Source of the DNA: Rhodovulum sp. MB263
GTDB lineage: Bacteria; Pseudomonadota; Alphaproteobacteria; Rhodobacterales; Rhodobacteraceae
Length of the DNA: 64,000 bases
Direction of reading: 5' to 3'
NCBI RefSeq assembly: GCF_002073975.1
Contig: NZ_CP020384.1
Location: 3,692,001-3,756,000 of the forward strand
The notes beneath the pieces were generated by a model. That model ran no database searches. It saw nothing but the letters and a program-made list of their open reading frames with translations, and was not told the DNA's origin. The position numbers and the translations under genes are program-made. Of the stretch, positions 18,126 to 27,640 are shown piece by piece (position 1 is the stretch's first letter; each line of letters begins with the position of its first letter).

Positions 18126-18842
18126 GGTCACTCCTGTGGCGGGCCGTCGACGCTCCGGCAAGGGGCGCGGCGGTCCGGGGTGTTGGGGGGTCCGGAAGAT
18201 TGGCGCTGAACGGCCAGCACCCGGCAGGCGGCCGGGCCCGGGGCGGAACGCCCTCCGCATACAGAAATACGACGCAGAGGCAAACAGCCAAACCTTCCCG
18301 GAACCGAAGGACATGGCTGCCGGGATCGGGAATTCGGAAACCGTTCGGCCCGGCCCTGCCAGTGCGCAGCACCCCGGAGACCGGCGGCCCAAACCCGCGC
18401 TGGGAAGCCCAGGCCCGCTCCTCAGCCCGCTTGCCCGGGTGGCGGCAAGGGGGCGCCATGGCCCGGCGCAGGCCCCCGGTCATGGCAACACGCGCCCCGC
18501 GAATATCTCGGATCGGGTCAGAGGTGAGAAGCAGGACCGGGCGGCAGTGGCGCGAAGGAGCCGAGACGGCCCCGCGCATCCAGGTCGATCCATGCAATTG
18601 TCGGCCCGAGGGAACCCGACTGCGCCCGACCGGCTTTTCCGATACCGGGCCGGTTCGGGCCGGAGCAGCACAAGCCTCTGCAGCAACCGAAGGCCACGGC
18701 GTGATCATCTCGGTTGGCCGCAAGGGGCCTCGGGCCGCGGCGGATGCGTCGGCGCCCGCTCTGGCGCAATAGCGAAAGCTCGGCTATTGCGACGCATGAC
18801 CGGCCTCTTGCGGCCATCTCTGTAGCCGATCGGACCTGCCCC
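18126..18842. other. 717-base gap between sulP and serB
   Basis: Divergent promoters for sulP and serB must lie here. Long frames on both strands have compositions typical of GC-rich shadows, with no family resemblance. The only distinct structure is the small palindrome at 18765-18791. Confidence 0.4.
18765..18791. promoter_or_regulatory. Palindrome upstream of serB
   Basis: GCAATAGC at 18766-18773 and GCTATTGC at 18783-18790 form a perfect inverted repeat around GAAAGCTCG, extended by one C-G pair. It lies about 52 bases before the serB ATG. It could be an operator or a leader hairpin; no protein is known to me for it. Confidence 0.4.
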
Positions 18843-19721
18843 ATGTTTGTCGTCACCCTGCTCACCAACCCCGCGCAGCCCGCGCTGGAGCGCGGCACCG
18901 TCGAATCGCTTCGGAACGCCTGGGGCGGCGGCGAGGCGGTGTGGCTGGCGCCCGGCATCGCCGCCGAGTTTCCGCTGGCCGCCCTGCCCGACAATTTCCG
19001 CGAGGTCTGGGCCGATCTGCAGAAGCTCGGGATCGACCTTGCCGCGCAGCCCGCCCGGAACCGCCGCAAGCAGCTGCTGATCGCCGACATGGATTCGACC
19101 ATGATCCGACAGGAATGCATCGACGAGCTGGCCGCCGAGGCGGGGGTCGGCCCGCGCGTGGCCGAGATCACCGCGCGGGCCATGAATGGCGAGCTCGATT
19201 TCCACGGCGCGCTGCGCGAGCGGGTCGGGCTGCTCAGGGGGCTTGATGCCGGCGTGATCGACAAGGTCCTGGCCGAGCGGATCAGCTTCATGCCGGGCGG
19301 CCGCACGCTCGTTGCGACGATGAAGGCCAATGGTGCCCATGCGCTGCTGGTCTCGGGCGGCTTCACCAATTTCGCGGCGAAAGTCGGGGCCGCGCTCGGC
19401 TTTGACGACTACCGCGCCAACACGCTTCTGATCGAGGACGGGCGCCTGACCGGCACCGTGGCCGAGCCGATCCTGGGCCGTGAGGCCAAGGTCGAGGCGC
19501 TGCGCGAGGTGACGGAGCGGCTGGGCATCGGGCTTGAGGACGCGCTGGCGGTCGGCGACGGCGCGAACGATCTGGGCATGCTGGGGCTGGCCGGGGCGGG
19601 TGTTGCGCTGCATGCCAAGCCCTCGGTCGCGGCCCAATGCGAGCTGCGGGTCAATCACGGCGATCTGACCGCGCTGCTGTATCTGCAGGGCTACGCCCAG
19701 CCCGATTTCGTCGAGGCCTAG
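18843..19721 (+). CDS. serB: Phosphoserine phosphatase
   Basis: 292 residues from ATG 18843 (MFVVTLLTNP). The HAD-family catalytic motif LIADMDSTMI lies near 79-88, with nucleophile and acid Asp in DMDST, the Ser motif LVSGGFTNFA near 165, the Lys helix GREAKVEALRE, and VGDGANDLGML near 239. The 75-residue N-terminal extension is typical of proteobacterial SerB. It hydrolyses phosphoserine in the last step of serine synthesis. It meets arfB tail to tail with a 4-base overlap. Confidence 0.94.
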   Translation: MFVVTLLTNPAQPALERGTVESLRNAWGGGEAVWLAPGIAAEFPLAALPDNFREVWADLQKLGIDLAAQPARNRRKQLLIADMDSTMIRQECIDELAAEAGVGPRVAEITARAMNGELDFHGALRERVGLLRGLDAGVIDKVLAERISFMPGGRTLVATMKANGAHALLVSGGFTNFAAKVGAALGFDDYRANTLLIEDGRLTGTVAEPILGREAKVEALREVTERLGIGLEDALAVGDGANDLGMLGLAGAGVALHAKPSVAAQCELRVNHGDLTALLYLQGYAQPDFVEA

Positions 19722-20140
19722 TCGGTCTCGTCGACCGACCCGCGCAGCGCCTTGACCGCGCCGCGTTCCTTCTTGGCGGCGAGCCGCCTGCGCTGAGAGC
19801 CCAGCGTCGGCCGGGTCGGCACCCGCCGCTTGGGTTTTTCCAGCGCCTTCCGGATCAGTTCGGCCAGCCGCTCGCGCGCGATCTCGCGGTTGCGGGCCTG
19901 GCTGCGGGTCTCCTCGACCCGGATCAGCACCGCGCCCTCCTGGGTCCAGCGCCGCCCCGCCAGCCGCTTCAGCCGCGTCTTGACCGGGCCGGGCAGGTTC
20001 GGCGACCGCTCGGCCTCGAAGCGCAGGTCGACCGCGGTCGAGACCTTGTTCACATTCTGCCCGCCGGGCCCGGACGAGCGCGAGAAGACCTCGGTAAGCT
20101 CCCAGTCCTCGAGGACGAGCGTATCGGTGATGCGCAGCAT
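19718..20140 (-). CDS. arfB: Alternative ribosome-rescue peptidyl-tRNA hydrolase ArfB
   Basis: 140 residues. The catalytic GGQ motif is at about 26-28 in SSGPGGQNVNKVSTAV, and the C-terminal tail is rich in Lys and Arg (KPKRRVPTRPTLGSQRRRLAAKKE). Both are hallmarks of the YaeJ/ICT1 family, which inserts its tail in the empty mRNA channel of a stalled ribosome and releases the peptide. Length matches the family. The gene converges on serB. Confidence 0.94.
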   Translation of the reverse strand: MLRITDTLVLEDWELTEVFSRSSGPGGQNVNKVSTAVDLRFEAERSPNLPGPVKTRLKRLAGRRWTQEGAVLIRVEETRSQARNREIARERLAELIRKALEKPKRRVPTRPTLGSQRRRLAAKKERGAVKALRGSVDETD

Positions 20141-20288
20141 GGGGCGGAGACTATCGCGGCGGACGCCGGGTGCAAGGGCCCGCGACAGCGGAACGGCGCA
20201 GCATGGTTAAGGCGCGGGAAGAAGACCCGGTGGAAGGCGGGCAGGCCAGGGCGGAAGAGGTTCCGTGATGGACGGGTCGGAATGGAAA

Positions 20289-20310
20289 GGGCCGTTCTTG
20301 CGAACGGCCC
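20289..20310 (-). terminator. Hairpin terminator of the small transcript at 20.4 kb
   Basis: GGGCCGTTC (20289-20297) pairs perfectly with GAACGGCCC (20302-20310). On the minus strand it is followed by TTTCC. It lies about 70 bases after the stop of the small ORF on that strand, so it would close a short independent transcript. Confidence 0.55.
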
Positions 20311-20379
20311 CGAGAGCTACGGAGATGGCCCGGTTAGAGCATGGGCCCAATCAAAGGTTTACAGTCCTTGGGGTTGCCC

Positions 20380-20436
20380 TCAGACCACGGCCCCCCTGAC
20401 TGTTCCAAGACCCTTCTCCAATATCACTCTAGACAC
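20380..20436 (-). CDS. 18-codon small ORF with an exceptionally strong Shine-Dalgarno
   Basis: GTG 20436 to TGA 20380 encodes MSRVILEKGLGTVRGAVV. Seven bases before the start is AGAAAGGAGGTGG, part of an 18-base stretch (plus strand 20436-20453) that differs at one position from the usual alphaproteobacterial 16S rRNA 3' end, so pairing with the anti-SD would be nearly complete. An AT-rich patch suited to a promoter lies upstream and a terminator hairpin downstream, giving an RNA of about 200 bases. It may encode a leader or regulatory peptide, or act as an RNA. Function unknown; this is not a remnant of a longer gene that I recognise. Confidence 0.45.
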   Translation of the reverse strand: MSRVILEKGLGTVRGAVV

Positions 20437-20505
20437 TGGACCACCTCCTTTCTGCTGTTGCCGTTGAGCTCAGCCTGCCACAGATTTGGTATATGTAAAG
20501 TTAAT

Positions 20506-21126
20506 TTACGCAAGCTGTGCGGTGAGGCGCCTTACGATTAGGCGAAACGGCACAAGGGCGATCAAGGCGAGGGCAAGTTTCACACTCCAGTCCGCCATCG
20601 CGAGCGACACCCAAAGCGGCACCTGCGGCCCGACGCCCAGCAGCGGCAGCGTCTCGCCGGCCCAAGAGACGTCGTTTGCGGGCTCGAGAAAGCTCAGCGC
20701 GCCGGAAAAGGCGACGGTGAAGAAGATCGCGGTATCGACGCTCGATCCGATCAGGGTCGAGGCCAGCGGCGCCCGCCACCAGCGTCCGGCGCGCAGCCGG
20801 TCGAAGACAGCAACGTCCAGCAGTTGCGCGCTGAGGAAGGCCAGCCCCGAGGCCAGCGCGATGCGCAGGGTGACAAGCGGGCCGAACTCGCCCTGGATCT
20901 GGGTGCCGATGAAGGAACAGATCACACCCATCACGAAGCCCGCCAGAACCACGCGGCGGGCGGCGGCCACACCGTAGACGCGGTTCATCACATCGGTCAC
21001 GAGAAAGGCCAGCGGATAGGTGAAGGCGCCCAGGGTCAGCCACTGGCCGAACAGGATCTGGACGAGGATATTCGAGGCCACGACAATGGCGGCCATGGCA
21101 AGGATGCCGGGAAGAAGACGGGTCAT
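20506..21126 (-). CDS. Queuosine-precursor transporter (YhhQ/VUT family)
   Basis: 206 residues from ATG 21126 (MTRLLPGILAMAAIVVASN); an upstream in-frame start at 21171 adds an unlikely basic leader. Six hydrophobic segments are visible, with the family sequence GAFTYPLAFLVTDVMNRVYG near 33-52 and the LIGSSVDTAIFF segment near 127. Members of this family import 7-cyano/7-aminomethyl-7-deazaguanine for tRNA queuosine modification. No preQ1 riboswitch could be recognised in the upstream 110 bases. Confidence 0.88.
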   Translation of the reverse strand: MTRLLPGILAMAAIVVASNILVQILFGQWLTLGAFTYPLAFLVTDVMNRVYGVAAARRVVLAGFVMGVICSFIGTQIQGEFGPLVTLRIALASGLAFLSAQLLDVAVFDRLRAGRWWRAPLASTLIGSSVDTAIFFTVAFSGALSFLEPANDVSWAGETLPLLGVGPQVPLWVSLAMADWSVKLALALIALVPFRLIVRRLTAQLA

Positions 21127-21239
21127 GCTGCGGGTTCCGTTTTGGCAAGGTCGCGGAGACTTGGCCCGCACGGGGGTGCACCCGCGGGACGCGGCTTCCT
21201 ACTGCCCCGCCCCCGGCCTGACAAGTCCCGATTGAGCGC

Positions 21240-22151
21240 TCAGTCGGCCGCCAGCACCCTGCGGCATTCGCGCGGCAGGTCATCCATGGTGTAGTCGCGG
21301 GCGCCGCGTTTCTTCGGCGCGGGCTTGGCCGGCGGCTTCGGACGGGCAGCCTTTTTCGGCGGGTCGAGATAATCGGTCACCCACCAGGTCAGCGTCTCGT
21401 CGCAGCCGTCGCCGCCCTTCGACAGCTCGGCCACCGTCGGCCGCTGCGTCACGCAATTGCGCGCGCCGCCCGGGCATTTCAGACGCACATGGAAGTGATA
21501 ATGATGGCCGTAATAGGGGCGGATCTTCTGCAGCCAGTCGCGATCGGCCCGGGTCGCATGCCGGCACATCTCGATCTTGACCGGGGCGGTGACGAAGATC
21601 CGGTCGACCGCAGGGTCCATCGCCGCGGCGCGCAGCAGGGCGGCATGGGCCGCGGTATAATTGCCGTTCACCCGGCGCTGATCGGCCGAACGCACCGAAA
21701 TCGACGAGATCGACTCGCGATCGGCCCGGCTGAGGGTCAGCCGCCCGGGCGGCAGCATCCAGATATCGGCATCGAGCCCGATCTGATGCGAGGCATGGCC
21801 GCTGGTCATCGGCCCGCCCCGCGGCTGGCTGATATCGCCGACATAGATGCCCTTCCAGCCGATGGCGGCGGCGCTGGCGCCCAACCTCTGGATGAAGGCG
21901 ATCATCTCGGGCTGGCCCCAGTTGCGGTTCCGCGACAGCCGCATCGCCTGCCAGGTCGGGCCGGTCTCGGGCAGCTGCACCAGCCCGGCGGCGCAACCCC
22001 TGGCATAGCTGCCGATGGGCTGGGGCGCCTGCCGCGAGGCCCGCTTTTCGGCCCCGAACAGCGAGGCCGCCGTCGGCGCCGCAAGCGCCGGGGCCGCCAT
22101 GGACAGGGCCAGCAGGACCGCCAGGCCGGTTCCGATCAGGATGCGTGCCAT
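21240..22151 (-). CDS. mepA: Penicillin-insensitive murein endopeptidase MepA
   Basis: 303 residues from ATG 22151; the frame runs on upstream only as a shadow of the permease gene. A signal peptide (LAVLLALSMAAPALAA) precedes the LAS-type zinc endopeptidase: GDISQPRGGPMTSGHASHQIGLDADIWM holds the first His and Asp ligands near 110-130, and HYHFHVRLKCP near 225 the last His. It cleaves D-Ala-mDAP cross-links in the periplasm. The C-terminal 40 residues are a Lys/Pro-rich tail (PPKKAARPKPPAKPAPKKR). The start overlaps the end of the MFS gene by 16 bases, so they are coupled. Confidence 0.92.
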   Translation of the reverse strand: MARILIGTGLAVLLALSMAAPALAAPTAASLFGAEKRASRQAPQPIGSYARGCAAGLVQLPETGPTWQAMRLSRNRNWGQPEMIAFIQRLGASAAAIGWKGIYVGDISQPRGGPMTSGHASHQIGLDADIWMLPPGRLTLSRADRESISSISVRSADQRRVNGNYTAAHAALLRAAAMDPAVDRIFVTAPVKIEMCRHATRADRDWLQKIRPYYGHHYHFHVRLKCPGGARNCVTQRPTVAELSKGGDGCDETLTWWVTDYLDPPKKAARPKPPAKPAPKKRGARDYTMDDLPRECRRVLAAD

Positions 22152-23512
22152 CTTTCCGTCCGTTCTCCCTCTGCCCGGACGAAGCCTAGCAGACCGAGCC
22201 CCAGCAGGAAAAGCACAACCAGAGGCACAATGCCCGCAGGCTGCGAGCCGCTCAGATCGGTCACGATCCCGATCGACATCGGCGCGATGAAGGCGGTGGC
22301 CTTGCCCGACAGCGCGTAAAGCCCGAAGCTTTCTGTCATCCGCGCCGGGTTGGCCTGGCGCACCATCATCGTGCGGCTCGCGCTCTGCATCGCGCCGCCG
22401 GCCGCGCCGATCACCGCGCCGACCGCGTAATAGGCGATGTCGGGCAAAGCCGAGCCCGGGGCGACCGGCAGCCACAGCACCGCCTCGCGCGAGATCGAGA
22501 TCGCCAGAACCGCCGCGGCGATCAGCGTGACCAGGCAGACCACGATCACCGGCTTGGGCCCGAAGCGACGGTCGGCGCGACCGCCGAGCCAGGCGAAAAG
22601 GGCCGCAGCGATCACCGCGAGGATGCCGAAGACGCCGACATCGACCACCGACCAGCCCAGCACCCCCGCAGCATAGATGCCGCCGAACACATACATGCCG
22701 TTCAGCGCATCGCGGTAGAACATCGAGGACAGAAGATAGGCCGACAGGCTGGGCGTGCGCGGCAGCCGCCTCAGGGTCCGGCCAAGCTCGGGCAGGGCCT
22801 CGGCCAGCGCCCGGGTCACGGTCGCGGTTCGGGTTCCGGTTCCGGGACGGCGCGGCAGCTTCAGCCAGAGGAAGAAGGGGATCATCGAGACCGCGTACCA
22901 CAGGGCCACGAAGGGCCCGACCGCGCGGGTGCCCTCGCGGGTGGCGGGGTCGAGCCCGAAGACCGGCGGCAGGCCGATCAGCGTGCGCCCGGTCTCGTTC
23001 TCGGCCAGGAGGGCCAGCGTGATCACCAACGCGATCAGCCCGCCGACATAGCCGAAGGCCCAGCCCGAGCCCGAGATCCGCCCCAGCTCGGCGCGCGGCC
23101 CGAGCTCGGGCATCATCGCATTGACGAAGATCGCCGAGAATTCCATGCCAACGAGCCCGAGCCCGAAGAAGCAAAGGACCAGAGGCAGGCTGAAGCCGGT
23201 CGGATCGGCACACCAGAGCCCGGCCGCGCCGATCACGTAAAGCGCCGAGAACAGGGCGATCCAGCGCATCCGGTAGCCGCTGCGATCGGCGACGGCGCCC
23301 AGCACCGGCGCCAGCAGCGCGACCACCAGCCCCGCCGCGCCCACGCCATAGCCCCAGGCCGCCTGCGCGGCAGAGCCGTCGCCCAGCAGGTCCTTGACAT
23401 AGGGCGCGAAGATGAAGGTCAGCAGAAGCGTCGCATAGGGCTGGCTGGCCCAGTCATAGAACCACCAGCCCCAGATCCGCCGCCGGGCCGCAGCCTCTGT
23501 CACCCCTGTCAT
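22136..23512 (-). CDS. MFS permease of the UMF1/Atg22 type
   Basis: 458 residues from ATG 23512, preceded by GGAGAGG. It begins with the family pattern WGWWFYDWASQPYATLLLTFIFAPY and has about 12 hydrophobic segments, including the motif A-like GAVADRSGYRMRW and GGRADRRFGPK. The family is widespread in Rhodobacteraceae and related to the yeast vacuolar amino-acid effluxer Atg22; the bacterial substrate is unknown. It overlaps mepA and may be co-transcribed with it. Confidence 0.85.
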   Translation of the reverse strand: MTGVTEAAARRRIWGWWFYDWASQPYATLLLTFIFAPYVKDLLGDGSAAQAAWGYGVGAAGLVVALLAPVLGAVADRSGYRMRWIALFSALYVIGAAGLWCADPTGFSLPLVLCFFGLGLVGMEFSAIFVNAMMPELGPRAELGRISGSGWAFGYVGGLIALVITLALLAENETGRTLIGLPPVFGLDPATREGTRAVGPFVALWYAVSMIPFFLWLKLPRRPGTGTRTATVTRALAEALPELGRTLRRLPRTPSLSAYLLSSMFYRDALNGMYVFGGIYAAGVLGWSVVDVGVFGILAVIAAALFAWLGGRADRRFGPKPVIVVCLVTLIAAAVLAISISREAVLWLPVAPGSALPDIAYYAVGAVIGAAGGAMQSASRTMMVRQANPARMTESFGLYALSGKATAFIAPMSIGIVTDLSGSQPAGIVPLVVLFLLGLGLLGFVRAEGERTERWHAS

Positions 23513-23619
23513 CGCCTCTCCGTCCGCGCCATACCGCAACCCGCTCATCTGACAGGCTTTCCGCCGTCGCCGCAATCGGTCTTCGCCGGCCTGCACCAGA
23601 CTCTGGCGGCCCGCCCGGC

Positions 23620-24153
23620 TCAGTCGGTCATCGGCGGCCAGGGTCGCTCGGCCTCGGCCGCGATCCAGGCCTGCACCCAGCCGGGCAGCGGCGGCGAGGC
23701 CGTCTCCTGCCCCATCGCCGCCATCAGCCGCGCCGTCGGCACGATGCCGTTCCGGTCGGTCACCGCCGCGCGGTAGAGCGCATGATTGGCACAATTGCCG
23801 TGCCGCCACATGCCCTGCTCGATATAAAGGAATTTGTCATCCCAGCCGACGCAGCGGCTCCGGATCTCGAAGCTGTCGAACATCTTCACCCGGCGGCGGT
23901 AGCGCACCGAGACGCCGGCCATGGTCAGCGCCCAGCGCTCGCGCCTGAGCACGCCGATCAGCCCGACCCGCTGCGCCAGCGGCAGCCGCCCCAGATCCAG
24001 CAGGGTCAGCGTGCGCCCGTTGTTCAGCTCCATCCACATGTCGAGATCCCAGGGCCAGCAGACATGGCGCGAGACATGGATGCCGGTCAGCGGCAGCGGC
24101 TCGGCCTTGCGGTGCAGGTAGAGTTCCTTGAACAGGCGGAAGAAGGGATACAT
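23620..24153 (-). CDS. Thioesterase-like hotdog-fold protein
   Basis: 177 residues. The order of elements fits the 4HBT/THEM6-like group: HVSRHVCWPWDLDMWMELNN near 26-45 with the Asp and Asn used in this fold, the helix RTLTLLDLGRLPLAQRVGL, then the strands SVRYRRRVKMFDSFEIRSRC and FLYIEQGMW. It probably hydrolyses or binds an acyl thioester. No operon partner is obvious; it lies about 107 bases upstream of the MFS gene start. Confidence 0.8.
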   Translation of the reverse strand: MYPFFRLFKELYLHRKAEPLPLTGIHVSRHVCWPWDLDMWMELNNGRTLTLLDLGRLPLAQRVGLIGVLRRERWALTMAGVSVRYRRRVKMFDSFEIRSRCVGWDDKFLYIEQGMWRHGNCANHALYRAAVTDRNGIVPTARLMAAMGQETASPPLPGWVQAWIAAEAERPWPPMTD

Positions 24154-24305
24154 CGGCGGGTTCCGTCGCGCTTGGGGCCACCCTGCCTCGCCCGGGACGG
24201 ACCCGCGGTCAAGGGACTCGCTGCGGAAAGCGTGACGGAAAGCCCGTTGCGCGCCGGCGCCTGTCCGCCTACCTCTGGGGCAACCGCCCCAGGAAAGGCC
24301 TGCCC

Positions 24306-24593
24306 ATGCTGTCTCTGTTCCAGATCCTCCTGCTGATCCTCGACATCGTCTGGTTCATCATCATCATCCAGATCATCATGTCCTGGCTGATCAGCTTCAA
24401 CGTTCTCAACGTCTACCAGCCGCTGGTGCGCCAGATCTGGTCGGGCCTGAACCGGCTGCTCGAGCCGCTCTATTCGCCGGTGCGCCGCATCCTGCCCGAT
24501 ACCGGCGGGCTCGATCTCGCGCCGCTGATCGTGCTGATCGCAATCTATGCGCTCCGGATCATCATCGCCAACAACATGATGGTCTTCGCCTGA
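24306..24593 (+). CDS. YggT family membrane protein
   Basis: 95 residues with two hydrophobic segments and the paired YggT signatures: IIMSWLISFNVLN with a downstream PLYSPVRRILPDTGGLDLAPLIVLI. The family lies in the inner membrane and is linked to osmotic stress and, in some bacteria, division-protein positioning. Monocistronic here. Confidence 0.9.
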   Translation: MLSLFQILLLILDIVWFIIIIQIIMSWLISFNVLNVYQPLVRQIWSGLNRLLEPLYSPVRRILPDTGGLDLAPLIVLIAIYALRIIIANNMMVFA

Positions 24594-24725
24594 CCTGCTG
24601 ACGGCTCCCCCGGGCTGACGGCGTCCCGCGCTCCGGCGGCGGGGCCAGGGCGTTGGGACCGGGGGTTGTTCCCGCGCAGCCGCTGTGGGATGGTCCGTGC
24701 CGCCGAGCCGCCCTTCAGGAAGGCC

Positions 24726-26777
<2,052 letters not shown>

Positions 26778-26847
26778 GGCGCCTGCCCGGGCCTTTACCC
26801 CGGCCGCAGGGCTGCTATCACTCGCCCGAACCTGCAGGAGGTATCCG

Positions 26848-27627
26848 ATGCTTGTGGTGATTTCGCCCGCCAAACGGCTTGACGAAAAACCCGGCCCCGA
26901 GCTGGCCGGGACGACACGGCCCGAATTTCAGGCCGAGGCCACCCATCTGGCCGGGGTCGCGGCGCAGCTTTCGCCCGATGAACTGAAACGGCTGATGCAT
27001 ATCAGCGACAGTCTCGCCAGCCTCAATGCCGCCCGCTTCGCGGGGTTTCAGGCCGACCCCGCCCCCGAGGCGGTGAAACCGGCCGTCCATCTTTTCGACG
27101 GCGACACCTATGCCGGGCTCGATGCCGCCTCTCTCGATGCCGATGCGCTGCGCTTTGCCCAAAGCCATCTGCGCATCCTGTCGGGGCTTTACGGGCTCTT
27201 GCGCCCGCTCGATACGATCCAGCCACACCGGCTGGAAATGGGCAGCCGGCTGGCGACCGAGAAGGGCGCCTGCCTTTACGATTTCTGGGGCGACCGCGTC
27301 GCCGAGGCGCTGAACCGGGCGGCAGAGGCGGCAGGCACGGATGTTCTGGTCAACTGCGCCAGCAAGGAATATTTCACCGCCGCCGACCGGGCCGCGCTGA
27401 AACCGAAGGTCGTGACCCCGGTCTTCTTCGAGGAACGGCCCTCGGGCCCGAAGATCGTGAGCTTCTACGCCAAGAAGGCACGTGGCGCGATGGCGCGTTT
27501 CATCGTCGAACGCGGCCTGACCGACCCCGAGGCGCTGAAGGAGTTCGACACGGGCGGCTACCGGTTCCGACCCGAGGTCTCGGACGACAGCACCCTGGTC
27601 TTCCTGCGCGACGGCGACGCGGACTGA
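26848..27627 (+). CDS. yaaA: Peroxide stress protein YaaA
   Basis: 259 residues, start preceded by GCAGGAGG. The whole DUF328 family sequence is present: LVVISPAKRLDEKP at the start, HLFDGDTYAGLDA near 80, the LSGLYGLLRPLDTIQPHRLEMG block near 110, and NCASKEYF near 170. YaaA limits free iron and oxidative DNA damage during peroxide stress. It lies 70 bases after recQ and converges on the histidine kinase gene. Confidence 0.94.
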   Translation: MLVVISPAKRLDEKPGPELAGTTRPEFQAEATHLAGVAAQLSPDELKRLMHISDSLASLNAARFAGFQADPAPEAVKPAVHLFDGDTYAGLDAASLDADALRFAQSHLRILSGLYGLLRPLDTIQPHRLEMGSRLATEKGACLYDFWGDRVAEALNRAAEAAGTDVLVNCASKEYFTAADRAALKPKVVTPVFFEERPSGPKIVSFYAKKARGAMARFIVERGLTDPEALKEFDTGGYRFRPEVSDDSTLVFLRDGDAD

Positions 27628-27640
27628 ACGCCGGGCACGC

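Noticed and set aside
15402-18209. Open frame of 935 codons on the plus strand
   Set aside because: It is antisense to uspA and sulP, both with clear family motifs, and its own sequence is His/Arg/Asp-rich without any domain.
20434-20453. Possible fragment of a 16S rRNA 3' end
   Set aside because: Only about 18 bases match; they are on the strand opposite a well-placed start codon and act better as a Shine-Dalgarno. No flanking 16S helix 45 sequence is present.
21127-21239. preQ1 riboswitch before the queuosine-precursor transporter
   Set aside because: No preQ1-I hairpin with A-rich tail or preQ1-II pattern could be drawn.
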